The notes beneath the pieces were generated by a model. The model saw nothing but the letters and a program-made list of their open reading frames with translations, ran no database searches and was not told where the DNA came from. Shown piece after piece: positions 10,080 through 22,084 of a stretch of 64,000 bases of DNA. Within the stretch, counting starts at the first letter, position 1, and the number at the start of each line of letters is the position of its first letter. Both the position numbers and the translations under genes were made by a program. Origin of the DNA: Prorocentrum cordatum (lineage: Eukaryota; Sar; Dinophyceae; Prorocentrales; Prorocentraceae); contig CAUYUJ010021043.1 in assembly GCA_963575745.1 (NCBI GenBank), forward strand, positions 36,001 to 100,000. The letters are read 5' to 3'.

Positions 10080-13000
10080 TCAAACCATCGTGATGTCGGT
10101 GGCCGCCATACTGCTGGCAACCCCCTCTGCCATGCCGCGCGCCTCCCACAGCTACCCCTGGAAGGCGTCGCTGTTCCACCTGCCCCAGCGCTGCACCAGA
10201 GCGGTGTCCTTGAATGCCGCGTACAGCGCCGACGCTCCTCCGATCCTCAGGCTGTGCGAGCCCAGGTCGTTCGGGTCCATGCCCTCCGCCACCGCCGACT
10301 GCATCGCCACACGCTGGACGTCAGCACGCGTCACCAAGCGCATGTCGTCGAAAGCGAACAATGGGTCGTACATCCGCGCGCCCGAGAACCTCTCGCTGGC
10401 CCAACCAGCATAGATCTCGAGCGCCTCCACCACGCAGATGTGCTCAGCGCGATCTGAAGTCCCCGTGACCACAATACGAAAGTGGTTGCGCCACTCACCC
10501 CTGTTGTACTGATCGGTCTTGCTGGCCCGGATCTTGATGACGACCTCGTTCGCCTCGCCCCACGCGCGAGTCGGCTCGCCGCTCGCCTTCGGGGCGACGT
10601 CAGCTCCCCGAAGGCCCTTGTTGCCCATGTAGCCGCTTTGATCGTTCGAGACGTACTCGCTGGCCCTCAGGAGGAAGAAGTAGTCCGTGGCCGCCGCAGC
10701 CCACAGAGCTGCGCCTTCTCTCGACCTCTCTGGCTGCAGCTTCCGCCTAATCCACCGCATCATGCGGGGAGTGACTGGCTTCTTGCGCTTGGTGCCGCCA
10801 TCCCTCCTTCTAAGCCCGTCGATCGCCATCCAGAGCCTACCAGCTCCTTCTGTGATGTCGCCCATGCCGAGCGCGAGGTGCTGGGCTCGGACCGAGCTCA
10901 GGTACTGCTTGATGGTGCCCGCCTTCTTGCAGCCTCGGCGCGCCAAGTGGATGACGAACTCCAGCAGCAGCTCCTTCTCATTCCTCCTACTCTCTGGCGT
11001 GATCTCGCGAAGCGGACTGATTCCCCTCGCGCGGCAGAAGCGAGTCCACCACCTCCAGCCAATGCTGTACGACTTGATCGTGGAGCTAGCCAGCTTGTCG
11101 AGAATGAGCTCGAGTTTGGCCTTCTCCCAGTCCTCGCGCGTCTTGAGGTCCGTCAGAGCGAGGTCCTCCGGGCGGGCGCTCGCTCGAACAGCTTCTGGTC
11201 CAAGGAGGTTGGGCGGCTTGTTCTCGTACGGGCCGCGGACCCTTTTGCTGCCTTTCTTGCCCTTATGCGAGGTGGCACCCGCTCTGCGGTCGCGCTCTTC
11301 GCCTGCACCCATGGCTGCCATGGCCCAGTCGAGCCACCCTCCTCTCTGCTCGGGGTAGCTCCACCTCCTCACCAGCGCCTCAAGCTCCTCCTCAGCCTGC
11401 GCCCGCTCGAGGCACCCGCTCCTGCGGTCGTTTCCTCCACTGCTGCCGCGCCTGCGGTCCCCACCTCGATCGCGACGGCGGCCTGAGCCCTGCATGGCCT
11501 CCCGTGCCATGGCTTCGAGATGGGTGCGAACTCCTCTCTCGCCAGGGCCCGCGCTGCCAGAGCTCCGCCTGTCCGCTAGGTAGCGCGCGACCGCGCGCGG
11601 GTCGATCTCTACGTCCTCGCCGGGCAGCGGCGCGTAGGCCGGGCGCTCCTCCGCCTCAGCCTGCCGCGATGCGTGGAGCGGCGGGGAGCTCGGCGCCGAT
11701 AGCCCAGGCGGTAGGGAGCGCTCAGACCTAGGCGGTCCTCGGCTGAGGCCCTCCCGTGGCGCCCCTATCCTCTGCCGTGCCTCGTTCTTCTTGGCCATCT
11801 CCGCCGCGTCGTCCTCATCGCGCTTGATCTGGATGACCTGGGCCCTCAGCGCCGCCATCCTGGCCTCGCTGCTCGTGCCCGCGTCGGCCTCCATCGACTC
11901 TGCCTGCAGCTCTGTGTCGACAGAGCTCGCAGCATCATCATCGCCTCCCTCGTCCTCCGGGGTGGCACTGCGCCGGGGCGGGCTGCGGGAGACCGTTCTC
12001 TCCCTTGGTGACGGCATCGGCAAGGGCTCCCTGACGCGGGCACGCGGCACGCCGGTGCCCCGCGTAGGTCGGGGGGGGACTGAGCTAGCCCTCCTTGCCG
12101 GGCTCGCTGGGCGTCTCCTGTCTTCCGACGACCTGGACCGCCCCTGACCCTCGGGCGTGGCCGTTCCGCCGCGTCCTTCCTCAAGCACCTGCGGGCGCAA
12201 CTCCTGAGCCCGCGCTAGGGCGTGCGCTGCATGATCCAAAAGGCGGCGGTACTCCTGGTTCGCCGCGCTCTTCCCGATGGTGCGCTGGCCCTCCACGCGG
12301 TCAGCCAGCTCCTTGTACCTGCGCCATGCCGCCTCGGGGTCAGCCCCTCGGCCGCCCACTCCGCTCGCCTCCTGCCTTGACGACGAAGCTGCAGCCGTCT
12401 TCGAACCCTCATCCTCAGACTTCGCTTCCTCTTTCACCTCAGTTGGCAGCGTCCTCGCAACGAGCTTGATGCGCGGCTCGTTCTTGCGGGCCTCCGCCTC
12501 TGCGTCCCTCTTCCTCCTCCTCAGCTCACGTGGCGAGGGAGGTGGGCACTCAGGTGACGGCTCTTCCTCTTCGACATCATCGTGGAGCGCCGCCAGAACC
12601 CTGGCCCGACCCTCCGCCACCGCGTCATCCAGCGCGGGTCTCTTCTTTTTATTCTTCTTGCGGCTCCCGCCGCATCCTCCACCTCCTTCTCCTGGCTGCT
12701 GCTCTCCCTCGCGGCCGTAAGGCGCCTTCTCGCAGTACTTGTAGTGCGTGACGCCTCCCGCGGCCCAATCCTGTTCATGGTGGCGACCCCCGCACTTGTC
12801 GCAGCAGTAGCCCGGCTTCCATAGCCTTCCAGGGGCGCTGTGCTCCAGGTAGGGGCACCCCGCGTTGAGGCAGGGGGCCAGATCCCTGACACGCCTCCCT
12901 TCCTGGGCTGGAGCTTGGGCGGGCCCCGCCCCCGCCGCGCTGGCCGCGATCGCGCCGCCCGGGGTAGTGGCCTCCCGGCCCTGCGGGGCCCAGCCTCCCC

Positions 13001-14552
13001 ACCGCTCGTCGTCGGAGACAGCTCCGGCGTGCCTGCCCGGCCCGCTCGGAGGGATCGGATCGCCAAGCTGGGCGTCGCTGGGCAACGACTTGAGCGGCAG
13101 CGGCACCGCTCGGGCCGCTGCCGTCGCCGCACTCTCTGCCTCGGCTGCCCTCTGCGCCGCCAGCGCCCGATCCCGTGCCATCGAGATGGGGTAAACCCTA
13201 TGGCACATCGGGCAACCCACATCTCGACCCTCGCCTTGCACGCCGCAGTACTCGCACCACTCGTGTCGGGCGCTAGGGTCGCCTCCTGGGAAGGGTACGG
13301 GTGGCGGCTCGTCACCCCCCCAGATTCTCCTCTGCGTCGCCAGGGGCGGCGACCTGCCGCGAGGGGGGGAGCGAGACGGCAGTCTCCCTCCCACCACCTC
13401 CTCGGGTGCTGGCAGCGCCCATCCCGGCTGCGGTTCCATCGGTGGCGGCGTGGCCTGCGCCTCCTCGCCTGCTGCCTGGGCTCCAGGCCCTCCGCTGCCG
13501 CCCGCCTCCTCAGGCAGCAGACCCGCCTGCGCTGCACGTGGGGGTGCTTTCACCACCGCGGGCTGCTGCTCCTCCCAAATGGGGGGCAGGCGGCCGCCCG
13601 GCGCCGCCTTGGGCGGGGGGTGCCTCGATGCCTCCTCTCCTGCTGCATGGGCTCCGGGACCGCCGCTGCCGCTCGCCTCTCCCTTGGGCGGGGGGTGCCT
13701 CGATGCCTCCTCGCCTGCTGCCTGGGCTCCAGGACCATCGCTGCCACTCGCCTCCTCGCGGGCCGGTGGGCGGTAGCCTGCCTCTCTCTGCATCTTCTGG
13801 AGGTCCTCATGCTGGGCCTGACAGTAAGGCCCATGGGCTTCGCCATCCGTATTACGGCACGTCCGACAGCAGTACCAGCCCCAGCCCTGGTCAAGGCGAG
13901 CGCAGCTCCTCCCGCACCCATTCCAGCACTGTGGTCCTCCGTCCGGGTCACGCCCCGCACGCAGGGAAAGCACGTCTGGATACGGGTCGTCGAGTAAACT
14001 CTGCGCCCGCCTCTGGCCCAGCCCGTTGTCCTCGTCCGGGAGCATGCCGCACTTGGTAGGTAGCCTCTCCTTCCTGAGCGCTGCCGCCCGGCCTCCTGGG
14101 TCGCTCGGGCACTCACGGCATGCGCGCAGCCACGTCTGCAACCGCTCCCACTGCGCATCCTCTCTTGCTAGCGAGCAAACCCCCGTCTTGCCAGCGTCCT
14201 GATGCTGCCGGGAGCTCTCCAGCTGGAACAGCGCCTCCTCGATCATGGCGTCCGCAAGCTGGGGGGTAGCTGCTCTGATACCCCAGGCCACGAGGTCACT
14301 GGTCTCGGTGTCCTCCTCAACTGCCCGCCGAAAGATCGCCGGTGCGCCTCCTGTGAGCTTCCAGATCTCCTCGCCCCCCAGCTGCCAGACTCCTGGGAGC
14401 GGGCTCCGAGCATCGTGGAACAAGATGCGGTCTCCAGTCCCCCCTGCCAGCGCCGCGCTCCTAATGCTCGGCGACGGACCTTCTGACGAATACACCAGCT
14501 CCTTGGCGCCTCCTCCTCTGGGGCGGCCAGTGGCCGCAGGGTCGCGCACCAT
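10080..14552 (-). pseudogene. Cys-rich protein with C-terminal DIRS-type tyrosine recombinase; catalytic Tyr codon is TAG
   Basis: Open from the ATG at 14552 to TAG 10152-10154 (1,466 aa); the frame then goes on LWEARGMAEGVASS to TGA 10080-10082. Three Cys modules precede the recombinase: residues about 209-245 (CWNGCGRSC ... CCRTC), 431-455 (CEYC ... CPMC) and 561-592 (CLNAGC ... CCDKC). Long acidic/proline linkers separate them. The integrase fold starts near residue 1150 (STIKSYSIGWRWW). The first catalytic Arg is in LLRASEYV, the HxxR box is HSLRIGG near residue 1434, and WGRW follows. Eight residues after the W, where DIRS recombinases have the nucleophilic tyrosine (DAFQG-Y-LWEA), the codon is amber. 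A G9 run (plus-strand C 14557-14565) separates this frame from RNase H, so the two were probably one polyprotein. Confidence 0.88.
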
Positions 14553-14565
14553 CGGGCCCCCCCCC

Positions 14566-15724
14566 GCTTAGGAATGCGCGGGTCCAGGACCAGCTCGCCA
14601 TCCTCGCTGCTGAGTCTGATGGCGCCCTGGCTGAGCTTACCGACGCACGACCTGACGCCCTGCGGCTCCACGGACTCCTGGCCCGAGCTCATCGCCTCTC
14701 CTCCGCCTTGGACCGCCAGGACCACCCTGCGCTGCTTCGCGATCGGGTCGCCCAGCCTCGAGCAGCACGCTCCCACCTCCCCCCAGCTGTAGCCTGCGCC
14801 CCTCAGCCTCCGCAGCGCAGGGCCTAGATCAGCTGGGCCTGGCGCGCCCGCAATTGCGAACAACTGGACAACGAACTCCGCCCAGCGCCTCGCCTCCTCA
14901 CCGCCGTCGTTGATCAGGCTGGCTGCCGCCGCGTCTGCGTGCCCAGGGCCTCTGGCGCTCCATTCTGCCGCGCCCGGGGGCCGCGCGGTGTGCCCCGCCC
15001 CTGGGGCTCCGGGAGCCGCGAGCACCCAATCGACAGCGCCCCGGCGGGCCCCCGCTTTGCACAAGGCACCCGTGGCACCTCGCCACTCGACGAGAGTCAC
15101 CGCCCGCCCCGGTCTCATCTGGGGGGTCCGCGGACGGCGCGGCTCGCGTCGAGCCACGGCCAGCTGCTTCGCGACCCTGGCGTCTGCATCGCTCTGGCCC
15201 TCCCAGACCAGCGCCCGATGGAGCCAGCCCCGCTCGAGGTGCTCAGCCCAGCTGCCACGCAAGTCGACCGGGCCCCTCGACCTGGCCAACTCCACCGCCT
15301 CCTCGTCCTCGACCCTGGGGAAGGTGTCCGCGGTGACGTTGCGGCGCGTGCGGAAGTAGGCGCTCGCGACCTCATAGCCGTAGACCGCCTCGAGGCACGT
15401 GGCCACCGTAATCAGGAAGCCGGCGTGCCGGTTCTTCGCCCTGCGGTTCTGAAGCCAACAGTGCACGTTGTAGTTGTCCCCGCCGTGCATCACCACTCCG
15501 CGTTCCCACCAGTCTTCCGCTCCTGCTTTGGCTGCGAACGTCACGAGGTTCATGAATTCGGCGATCGCGATGATGGCCCCCTCATCCTCCTCTACGCCTA
15601 CCGCCTCCCGCAACGCCTGCGTGAAGTCAGGCACGGCGTGGAAGGCGCACTTGGCGTTAACCCAGTCGACGGCGGCGATCCTCTGCGGGGCGGCGTCGCC
15701 AGTGACCCATATCACGCGATACTG
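14566..15724 (-). pseudogene. RNase H domain of the DIRS-like polyprotein
   Basis: It follows the RT frame without a shift, separated only by TGA 15725-15727 (...LAPPG, stop, QYRVIWVTGDAAP). The RNase H features seen are the strand VIWVTGD, the acidic helix IAIAEFMNLV, GGDNYNVHCWL (third acidic strand) and NVTADTFPR (last acidic position). This is the arrangement of DIRS RNase H, which follows the RT. After that the chain is basic and Pro-rich, with DGGEEARRWAEFV and an arginine-rich linker, and the useful frame ends at the C9/G9 run where the recombinase frame takes over. Further residues in this frame down to 14243 look like the wrong frame. Confidence 0.75.
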
Positions 15725-18700
15725 TCACCCAGGGGGCGCCAGCTTCTCATTGATGGAGAGGACGCCAGGCAGCGCGCCTGCGAAGCGTGAGTTCCACTTC
15801 GTCTTATCCGCTGACAGGACGCGCGCCACCTCTGTGGCCTGCCAGCAGTCCGTCCACGCCAAGTGCCCCTGCTGATCATCGCTCCTGGGACCTGCAAGCC
15901 TCCTCGGGCGACCCCGCATGAGCGCGTCGGTAGCGCTCACGAGGCAACGCATGGCTGGCATGACGAGGCACCAGCACTGCTGGTTGCCTCGATAGATCTC
16001 CAAGAAGTTCCAGGGCATGGTCTGATGTCCGTAGTCCAGCGTAGGGTCCGCCAGTAGATAGGCCGCCTTCTCGATCTTCGGCTCCAGCATCTCAATCGTG
16101 CCTTCGCCGGTGCGATAGAGGAGGCCCCAGCGTATCTTCGACGTCTCCCAGCCACCCTCCTCGAGGTCCTTCTCCTCGTTGATGGCCTCGTTGCCGAGGC
16201 ACGCCCTGATCCCTTCGAGCGCCGCGTCGCTACTCTGAGCCGCTCTCGCGCCGATGTCGGGCTCGACGAGCACCTGATCGCCCATGAGGAACGAGCTGTG
16301 AAAGGGGACGCTGTCGTCCCACCTCGCATCGGCAGGGCGGTAGGCTGCATGGTAGCACTTCGCCACCCGCGCCCATATCATCCACTCGCCCGGGCTGCCC
16401 GCCCAGCCGAACGCGAGGACCATGTGGACCGCCGTGATCAGGGCTGCGACACCCCACTTTCCACCCTCAAGGTCCGCGCCGAAGATGCACGCGTCCATCT
16501 CGTGCATCACCACCCACCTGAAGGCGTCCTTGACTTCCTTCTTGGCCAGCACAATGTCCACGCCCGGCATGCGCGCCTTCCACCGCATGATAATACGGGC
16601 GAGGTCCTCATGCCGCGGCTGGTCCGGTGGGGGGTGGCCCTCCTTGGGGCAGCTCTGGTTGGGGACCGTCCCGTCCCAAATGAGGCGGCCCTTGTCGCTC
16701 ATGGTGCGGTCTGGGTTCTGCTTGGGCACCCTCGCCATGGGTGCGCTCACAACCTTGCTGAGCAGGTGCTCGTGGACGTTGGTGCACAGCAGGGCGCGGC
16801 CCTTCACCGCATCTTTCCAGAGGGCGTGCATCACCTCATCGAGGTGATCCTTCGCACTGGGGTGGGGCAACGCCTTGAGGCGCGCCGGCACTCCTCTGAA
16901 CCTCGTCCTGGCCCCCTCCTTGGCCACCTTCCGCGCATATTCCAGCAGCGCGCCCTCTACTGGCGGCTCCAAATTCTCGTCGAAGATGCCCCTCAGGTGG
17001 TAGCCATGCCTCTCCCACCAGACCCCCCTTAGGGCGACAATCGCCTTCTCAAGCGGCCCCGCCTCCTCCAGCACCGCGTTTCCCAGCCTTGCCACCTCCT
17101 TGACCTGTTCCTCCTCGTAGTCCTGGTGGTCCTGCAAAAAATCGTAGTAGGCCCTGGCCGCCGCATCCTCCGGTCTACTCTTCGAGTCGCACTCGATGAT
17201 GACCTCCCCCGCCCTCGTTGACTCCTCAATCCTGCCGCCAAGCGCCTCTTCATCACCGTGCTGATCTGAACCCCCCCCGTCGTGCTCAACTCCACCTGCT
17301 TGGCGATCTCGCCGCGCCCGCTGCATGGCCGCCCTGGCTACCAGGTCGGCCATCTCTTGCGAGTGCGTCTCGCTGCGCTTGGTGACTGCCTTGCCCTCTA
17401 CCAAGTCATGCACATGGCCCCCGCCACAGCGGAGATTGAGGGCCTTGGCGACGTCCTCTGAGGTCGACACGACGCGGGCGGACTTGAGATGAAGCCCACC
17501 TGCCGCGCTCCGAAGGTTGAGCGCGCACTGATCGAGGCGGACCTGGCGCCGCGCAGGGTCGGCGAGGGTCGGGGCGAGCAGGCGCCACGCTGCCGAGAGC
17601 CGCGGGTTCTCTCCCGAGCAGCCCCGCCCCTTGGCGGCTCGCTCGACCATGATCCTCTTGGCCAGTGCGAGAAACACTGCACCCTCCTTCTTGACCTTGG
17701 ACAGGTCGACCCCTCGCGACTCGTTGAGAGCAACAAACGCACAGAAGGCGGTGCACGGCCAGCTAACCCACGTCTCGTGTGGGTCGTAGAGCTGGATGAG
17801 GCCCAGGAGAAGCTTCCTGCCCCTCCTGCGGCGCAAGTCCTGGCCGTGCTGGAGTCCGGTCTTGATGGCCCGGCCGCCTTGCTGAATCACTGCCTGGGAG
17901 ATGCGAGCCTCCCCTGCGAAGATCTCCAGGAAGTCAAGCCGGCGACCTTGCTGCGGCCGGAGTGCTGCCTGCGCGCCGAGCCAGATCCGGATTTCCTCCT
18001 CAGACGGGCCCGAGCTCATCTCCCCGACCTTCTCGCCTCCCTGACCCTCATCCTCCTCAACCTCTCCTGCCGCCGCCTTCTCCAGAAAGAGCGCGGAGTT
18101 GGCCAGCGTCTCGTCGCTCAAGAGGCCCACTAAGAAGCCCGAGGCAGGGCGCCTCGTGGCAACATGGCCCGCGGCCTCTGCGCAGCGCTGGCACGCCAGC
18201 GCGCCTGGGTGCGCGGGCGGGGACCGCGTGGTGAGCGCTAACTCGAGTAGCGCCTCCCAGCCCAGAGCGGGCAGCTCCTGCACGTCAACTCCTGCTCCGT
18301 AGAGTTGTCCCATGACGCCCACTCCTGGTGGGGCGAGGACCCGCATGTGGCCCTTGTGCACGAGCACCCACAGGATATCCTCCTCCCTTCTCGTGAACTC
18401 GGCGCCGATGATGAGTTCGACCGCGACCCTGCCATAATAGCCCACCCTCACCGCACCCAGCGCCTTCGTGCGCAGGAGGTCGGGCGGCAGGGCCGCGTGC
18501 ATGCGGTAGTCCTTGTCATGGTCTCGGTGCGTGAGGTCGTGGCAGAAGATGCGGAGGTCTGCCTCCGCCTGCGTCAGAAGGCCCGGGACCTCGCCCAAGG
18601 CGCCTTCGGCAATCCGCGCTGCTTGCAGCACCTCCTTTCGGAAACTCAAACTCTCCCCCTGAACGGCTATCGCCGATGGCCGCTCGCACTCCTGCGGCGG

Positions 18701-18853
18701 GGCCTCGCGAATCATGTGCGCGGCGATCACGTTGATGATAGCGCTCTCCCTGAGCTCGATGTCCGTGGGCCCCTTGCTCGAGTGCTGCAAACCGTCCAAC
18801 ACCTCGACCGTCTCGGGATCCAAAGCCAGCTTGTCGCGGTAGTCGAGCATCAC
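15725..18853 (-). pseudogene. DIRS-like pol: methyltransferase-like domain plus reverse transcriptase
   Basis: 1,042 residues open to TGA 15725-15727. Residues about 305-490 form a methyltransferase-like domain: LDFLEIFAGEARIS (motif I) and TWVSWPCTAFC (PC motif) about 50 residues later. The RT follows at about 690-1000: KQNPDRTMSDKGRLIWDG, motif A KKEVKDAFRW (770-780), motif B FGWAGSPGEW (815-824), motif C FLMGDQVLVEP (855-865), then NEEKDLEEGGW. DIRS-like RTs I know from dinoflagellates have KxDVKDAFRW and VDDAxLVEP here, so motif A Asp is Glu and the first Asp of the DD pair is Gly; I infer a catalytically dead RT. The frame is the same as Gag upstream, with only TGA 18854-18856 between, and the same as RNase H downstream. 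Confidence 0.85.
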
Positions 18854-21800
18854 TCACTCGCTGCCTGCCAACGTGAGCGTGCCTTTCCCCGGCCCGTCGT
18901 CCTCGCCCCACGTGATGGGGCCTACGATGGCCTGGTGAGCGGTGATCTCACCTGCCTTCCCCCGCCCGCAGTGCTGCTGCATGAACGCGTCCGCCGCCTC
19001 CGCGAGCTGAGGGCGCCCGTAGTCCACCGCGTGCGCGGCGAGGGCCTCCACGTCGTACTCTTCATTCGCCTCCTTGGCTGCTCGGACTCGATCCCGAAGG
19101 TAACAGCCAAGCAGGCCGGTCTCGGCCGCGATGTGCGCCAGCGTAGGGTCGGTGTCGATCTCGCGCATCACCTCCTTGCGCCTGGCCAGCTCAGGGGTAG
19201 AATCAGGCAGGTGGGCCCGCTGCTGCTTGGCCTGATGGCGGTTGCCAAGCCAGCGGGCATCCGGACCCTGCATGGTGACACGCAGGTGCTCCTCCAGCTC
19301 CGTCGGGTTGAAATCCTTGAGCTCCTGCGGTGCTTCCACCCAGCCGGACGGCAGGAGCACTGCGCTCTCCGCCCCGTCCTTGGCTACCCCCGCGGCCGGC
19401 GCTGCTCGGCTGTCACTCTCCTCTACCTCCTGGCCCTGGCCGACGCTGGGGTCGATGCTGCCGCCTCTCCGGCCGTCGACGCCTTTGCCGCTGCCCTTCC
19501 CGCCGTCGGCCCCTTTGCCGCCGCCTGCTGGAGCGGGCGCCTGTGCGCCCGCGTCGCCAGCTTTCTAGGACGCATCCTCAGCCTCTTGTGCTTGCCTGAG
19601 CGCCTCGATCTTCTTGTTCGCATCCTCGCGCGCGCCCACCTTGGGGCCTCCCTTGGGGCCCCCCCGCTTGATCAGCTGCATCTGCACGGAGCGGTCCAGC
19701 AGACCGACCTTGCCGATCGGCTTGTGCGAGTGCGGGCACGAGGAGTTGTGACACCCCTTCCAGCTGGAGTTGCCCCAGCAGATGATGCGGCCGCTCGCTG
19801 GAGACTTGGGGCGGTGGTCGAGACTGCGGCCGTGCTCCTTGCGCGAGAGAGCATGCCCGAGCAAGCCCGCGCCTCCGCGACCTCCGGCGGCCCCTCCCGC
19901 CGTTCCCCCGGCATCAGAGCCCCCTGAACCCGCCTTGCCCGCTTTGGGCCCGGACCTGGGCTGGATGGGCTGCGGGGGGGGGGGGGCCGCATTGGAGCGG
20001 AAGGCTGCCTGCCACTGCGACCTCGCCAGCTTGTTGTGGTGCCTGACCATGATGTCCGTCATGAAGTACTGGTCGGGCTCGTCCAAGAAGTAGGTGCGCG
20101 GCATACGCAACCACGGTCGCGGGTCCTCGCTGCTGGTGGGGGACGCGCGCGCGAACTTGATGCGGTCCCAGGTCGGGTTCTCATCGCCCATAAGCTCCAG
20201 CATGCGCGCCCTTTTCATCCGCAGCTCCTCGCACCAGCGGCCACGCAGCTCCGCCCAGATGCCGAAGATGACGTTGGGGGGGCCAGGCATACTCCGCCTC
20301 ATCATTAAGGCTGAGCAGGTGCTCGGCGGCCTTGATCTGCTGGTCGTAGTGCTCCTGGCCGTAGAAACAGGCCCACGCCCACGACTCGCGCTTGGCATCC
20401 TGGAACCAGTGCTGAGGGGTGGACGCGCGCCTCGGGCGCGTCTCTAACTTGTAGTCCTTCGGGGGCACGTAGCCGTCCATGTCCGCCTCCGTCGTCCTCG
20501 GAGAGTTCGCGCAGCTGAGGCAGTAGTCCAGCAGGTGCAGGTGATCGCGCCCCCCGTGCTGGAACGCCGCGAAGCCGTACGCGATGCTGTTGGTGATGTT
20601 GGTGGGGAACTTGATGGACCTAAAGAGTGGCCTCGAGTTCTGACCCACGGGCCTCAGCGCGTGGAAGGCGCCCTTGCCGAGCAGTCCTGGGCACAGCGTG
20701 ACCGTGTAGTAGTCGCACCCCCTGGCCATGAATACTAGCTGCTCCTCCGCGCGCCCAATGCTGGCCAGCGTGCCCTTGGCTGCGCCGCCCGCCTCCTCGG
20801 CGTGCTCGTTGGCCCTTCCCAGCTCGCGCACGAGGTCCTGCAGGCCGATGCAAACCTCGGACTCCGCCGTCGTCGCTGCCAGCACCTTCTCCTCCTGTGG
20901 CAGGGAGGACGCACCAGCGTGCCACTCCCTAGGGCGAGTCGCCATTTCCACAAATGAAGGTGACGTTGGCGGTGGAGCCGTCCAGGGTGTAGTCGAACTG
21001 GCTCCCCCGGATCCGTAGAACGCGCTCGGGTTGAAACCTGGCCGCGCCTCCGGCCGCGGTGGCGGCCTCTGCCCGAAGCCGAGAAAACCAGCCCCGGCGG
21101 AGGCAGAGTCGGGCCCGCCTGGCCTTCGGGAGGAGCCCGTGCAGGGGCCGTCGGCCTCGAGCCCCCTACTGCCGCCTGGTAACCATCATGCGGAGCGCGT
21201 GCTGGAGGGGGGAGTGGCGGCCCGTCCGCTGCTCCTGGGCGCGGGCTGCCCTCGCCACCCTCCAACTCTCGACTCCAGAGGTCGCGGCACCCTCGAAGAA
21301 GACTGACGCCGACCTCGCTGACTCCTCCTCCCTGCAGCGTGTCCGCCGCCTCGATCAGCTCCGCCAGCAGCTCGTGCTTGCCCATCCCGCTCTCCGCCGA
21401 GATGACCCCTCTGGCTGCGCTGTCTGTGAGGCCGTCGGCGCGCTTGGTGAGGTAGGCCGCAACGAGGGTTGACCTCGGGTCCTGGCACTTCTGCTCCTCG
21501 TCCTGTGCCTGGGCTCTGCGCAGCTTTGCGTCGAAATCGTCGTGGGCATCCCGACGAGTAGGGGTAGTGCTGCGACTCCGCGACCGAGCCCGCTTGGCCA
21601 TGAGGTGCCGACTGCGGTCCTTGCTCAGGGCGATGGCTGATGCAGGGCTCAAGGCGTCGCCGCGGTAGTTCGCGCCGTCCCCGTGGTCCGACAGGCGCAG
21701 CGCTGCGCCAGACCGCCGGCAGATCGCGGGCGGCTGCGCCTCCACGAACTCGTCGAGCAGCTCGGGCCTAGGGGGGGCAAAGGCCCCATCCGAGACGGAG

Positions 21801-22021
21801 AAGGTCAGCCCCAAGCCCATCGCCCCCACGTCCGTACGAGGGCCGTCGCTCTTGCAGTTCTTCGTCGGGCCGATGAAGCGGGCGGGGAAGCTGTAGTACG
21901 CGTCCCACTCCGATCCCTCTGATGCCAGAGGGTCACGAACGTGGATAAGCCAGACCACGTCCGCCTCGGCCTTGGCTGGGCTGCCCTTGCGGCTGGCGGC
22001 CGCCGGCGTGCGACGAGCCAC
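18854..22021 (-). pseudogene. Gag-like protein of the DIRS-like element, with frameshifts
   Basis: A single protein spread over two frames. It begins near 22,021 (EADVVWLIHVRDPL; no ATG, possible GTG) and shifts near 21,080-21,095 to the frame reading GFNPSAFYGSGGAS ... ATRPREWHAGASSL. A run of 7 G at plus 20276-20282 shifts it back (EYAWPPP / NVIFGIWAELRGRW). It continues through PRTYFLDEPDQYFM to a CCCH-type knuckle CWGNSSWKGCHNSSCPHSH (C-x8-C-x4-C-x3-H) near 19,760, as in DIRS/copia-like Gag proteins. TAG 19565-19567 interrupts it, but the same frame goes on (KAGDAGAQAPAP ... EELEEHLRV region) to TGA 18854-18856, immediately followed by the pol start. Confidence 0.7.
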
Positions 22022-22084
22022 ACGCTCCTCACTCCTCCTCTCTGGCCTCGCACCTCCTGGGCGCTGATCGCCGTCCTCGCCATC

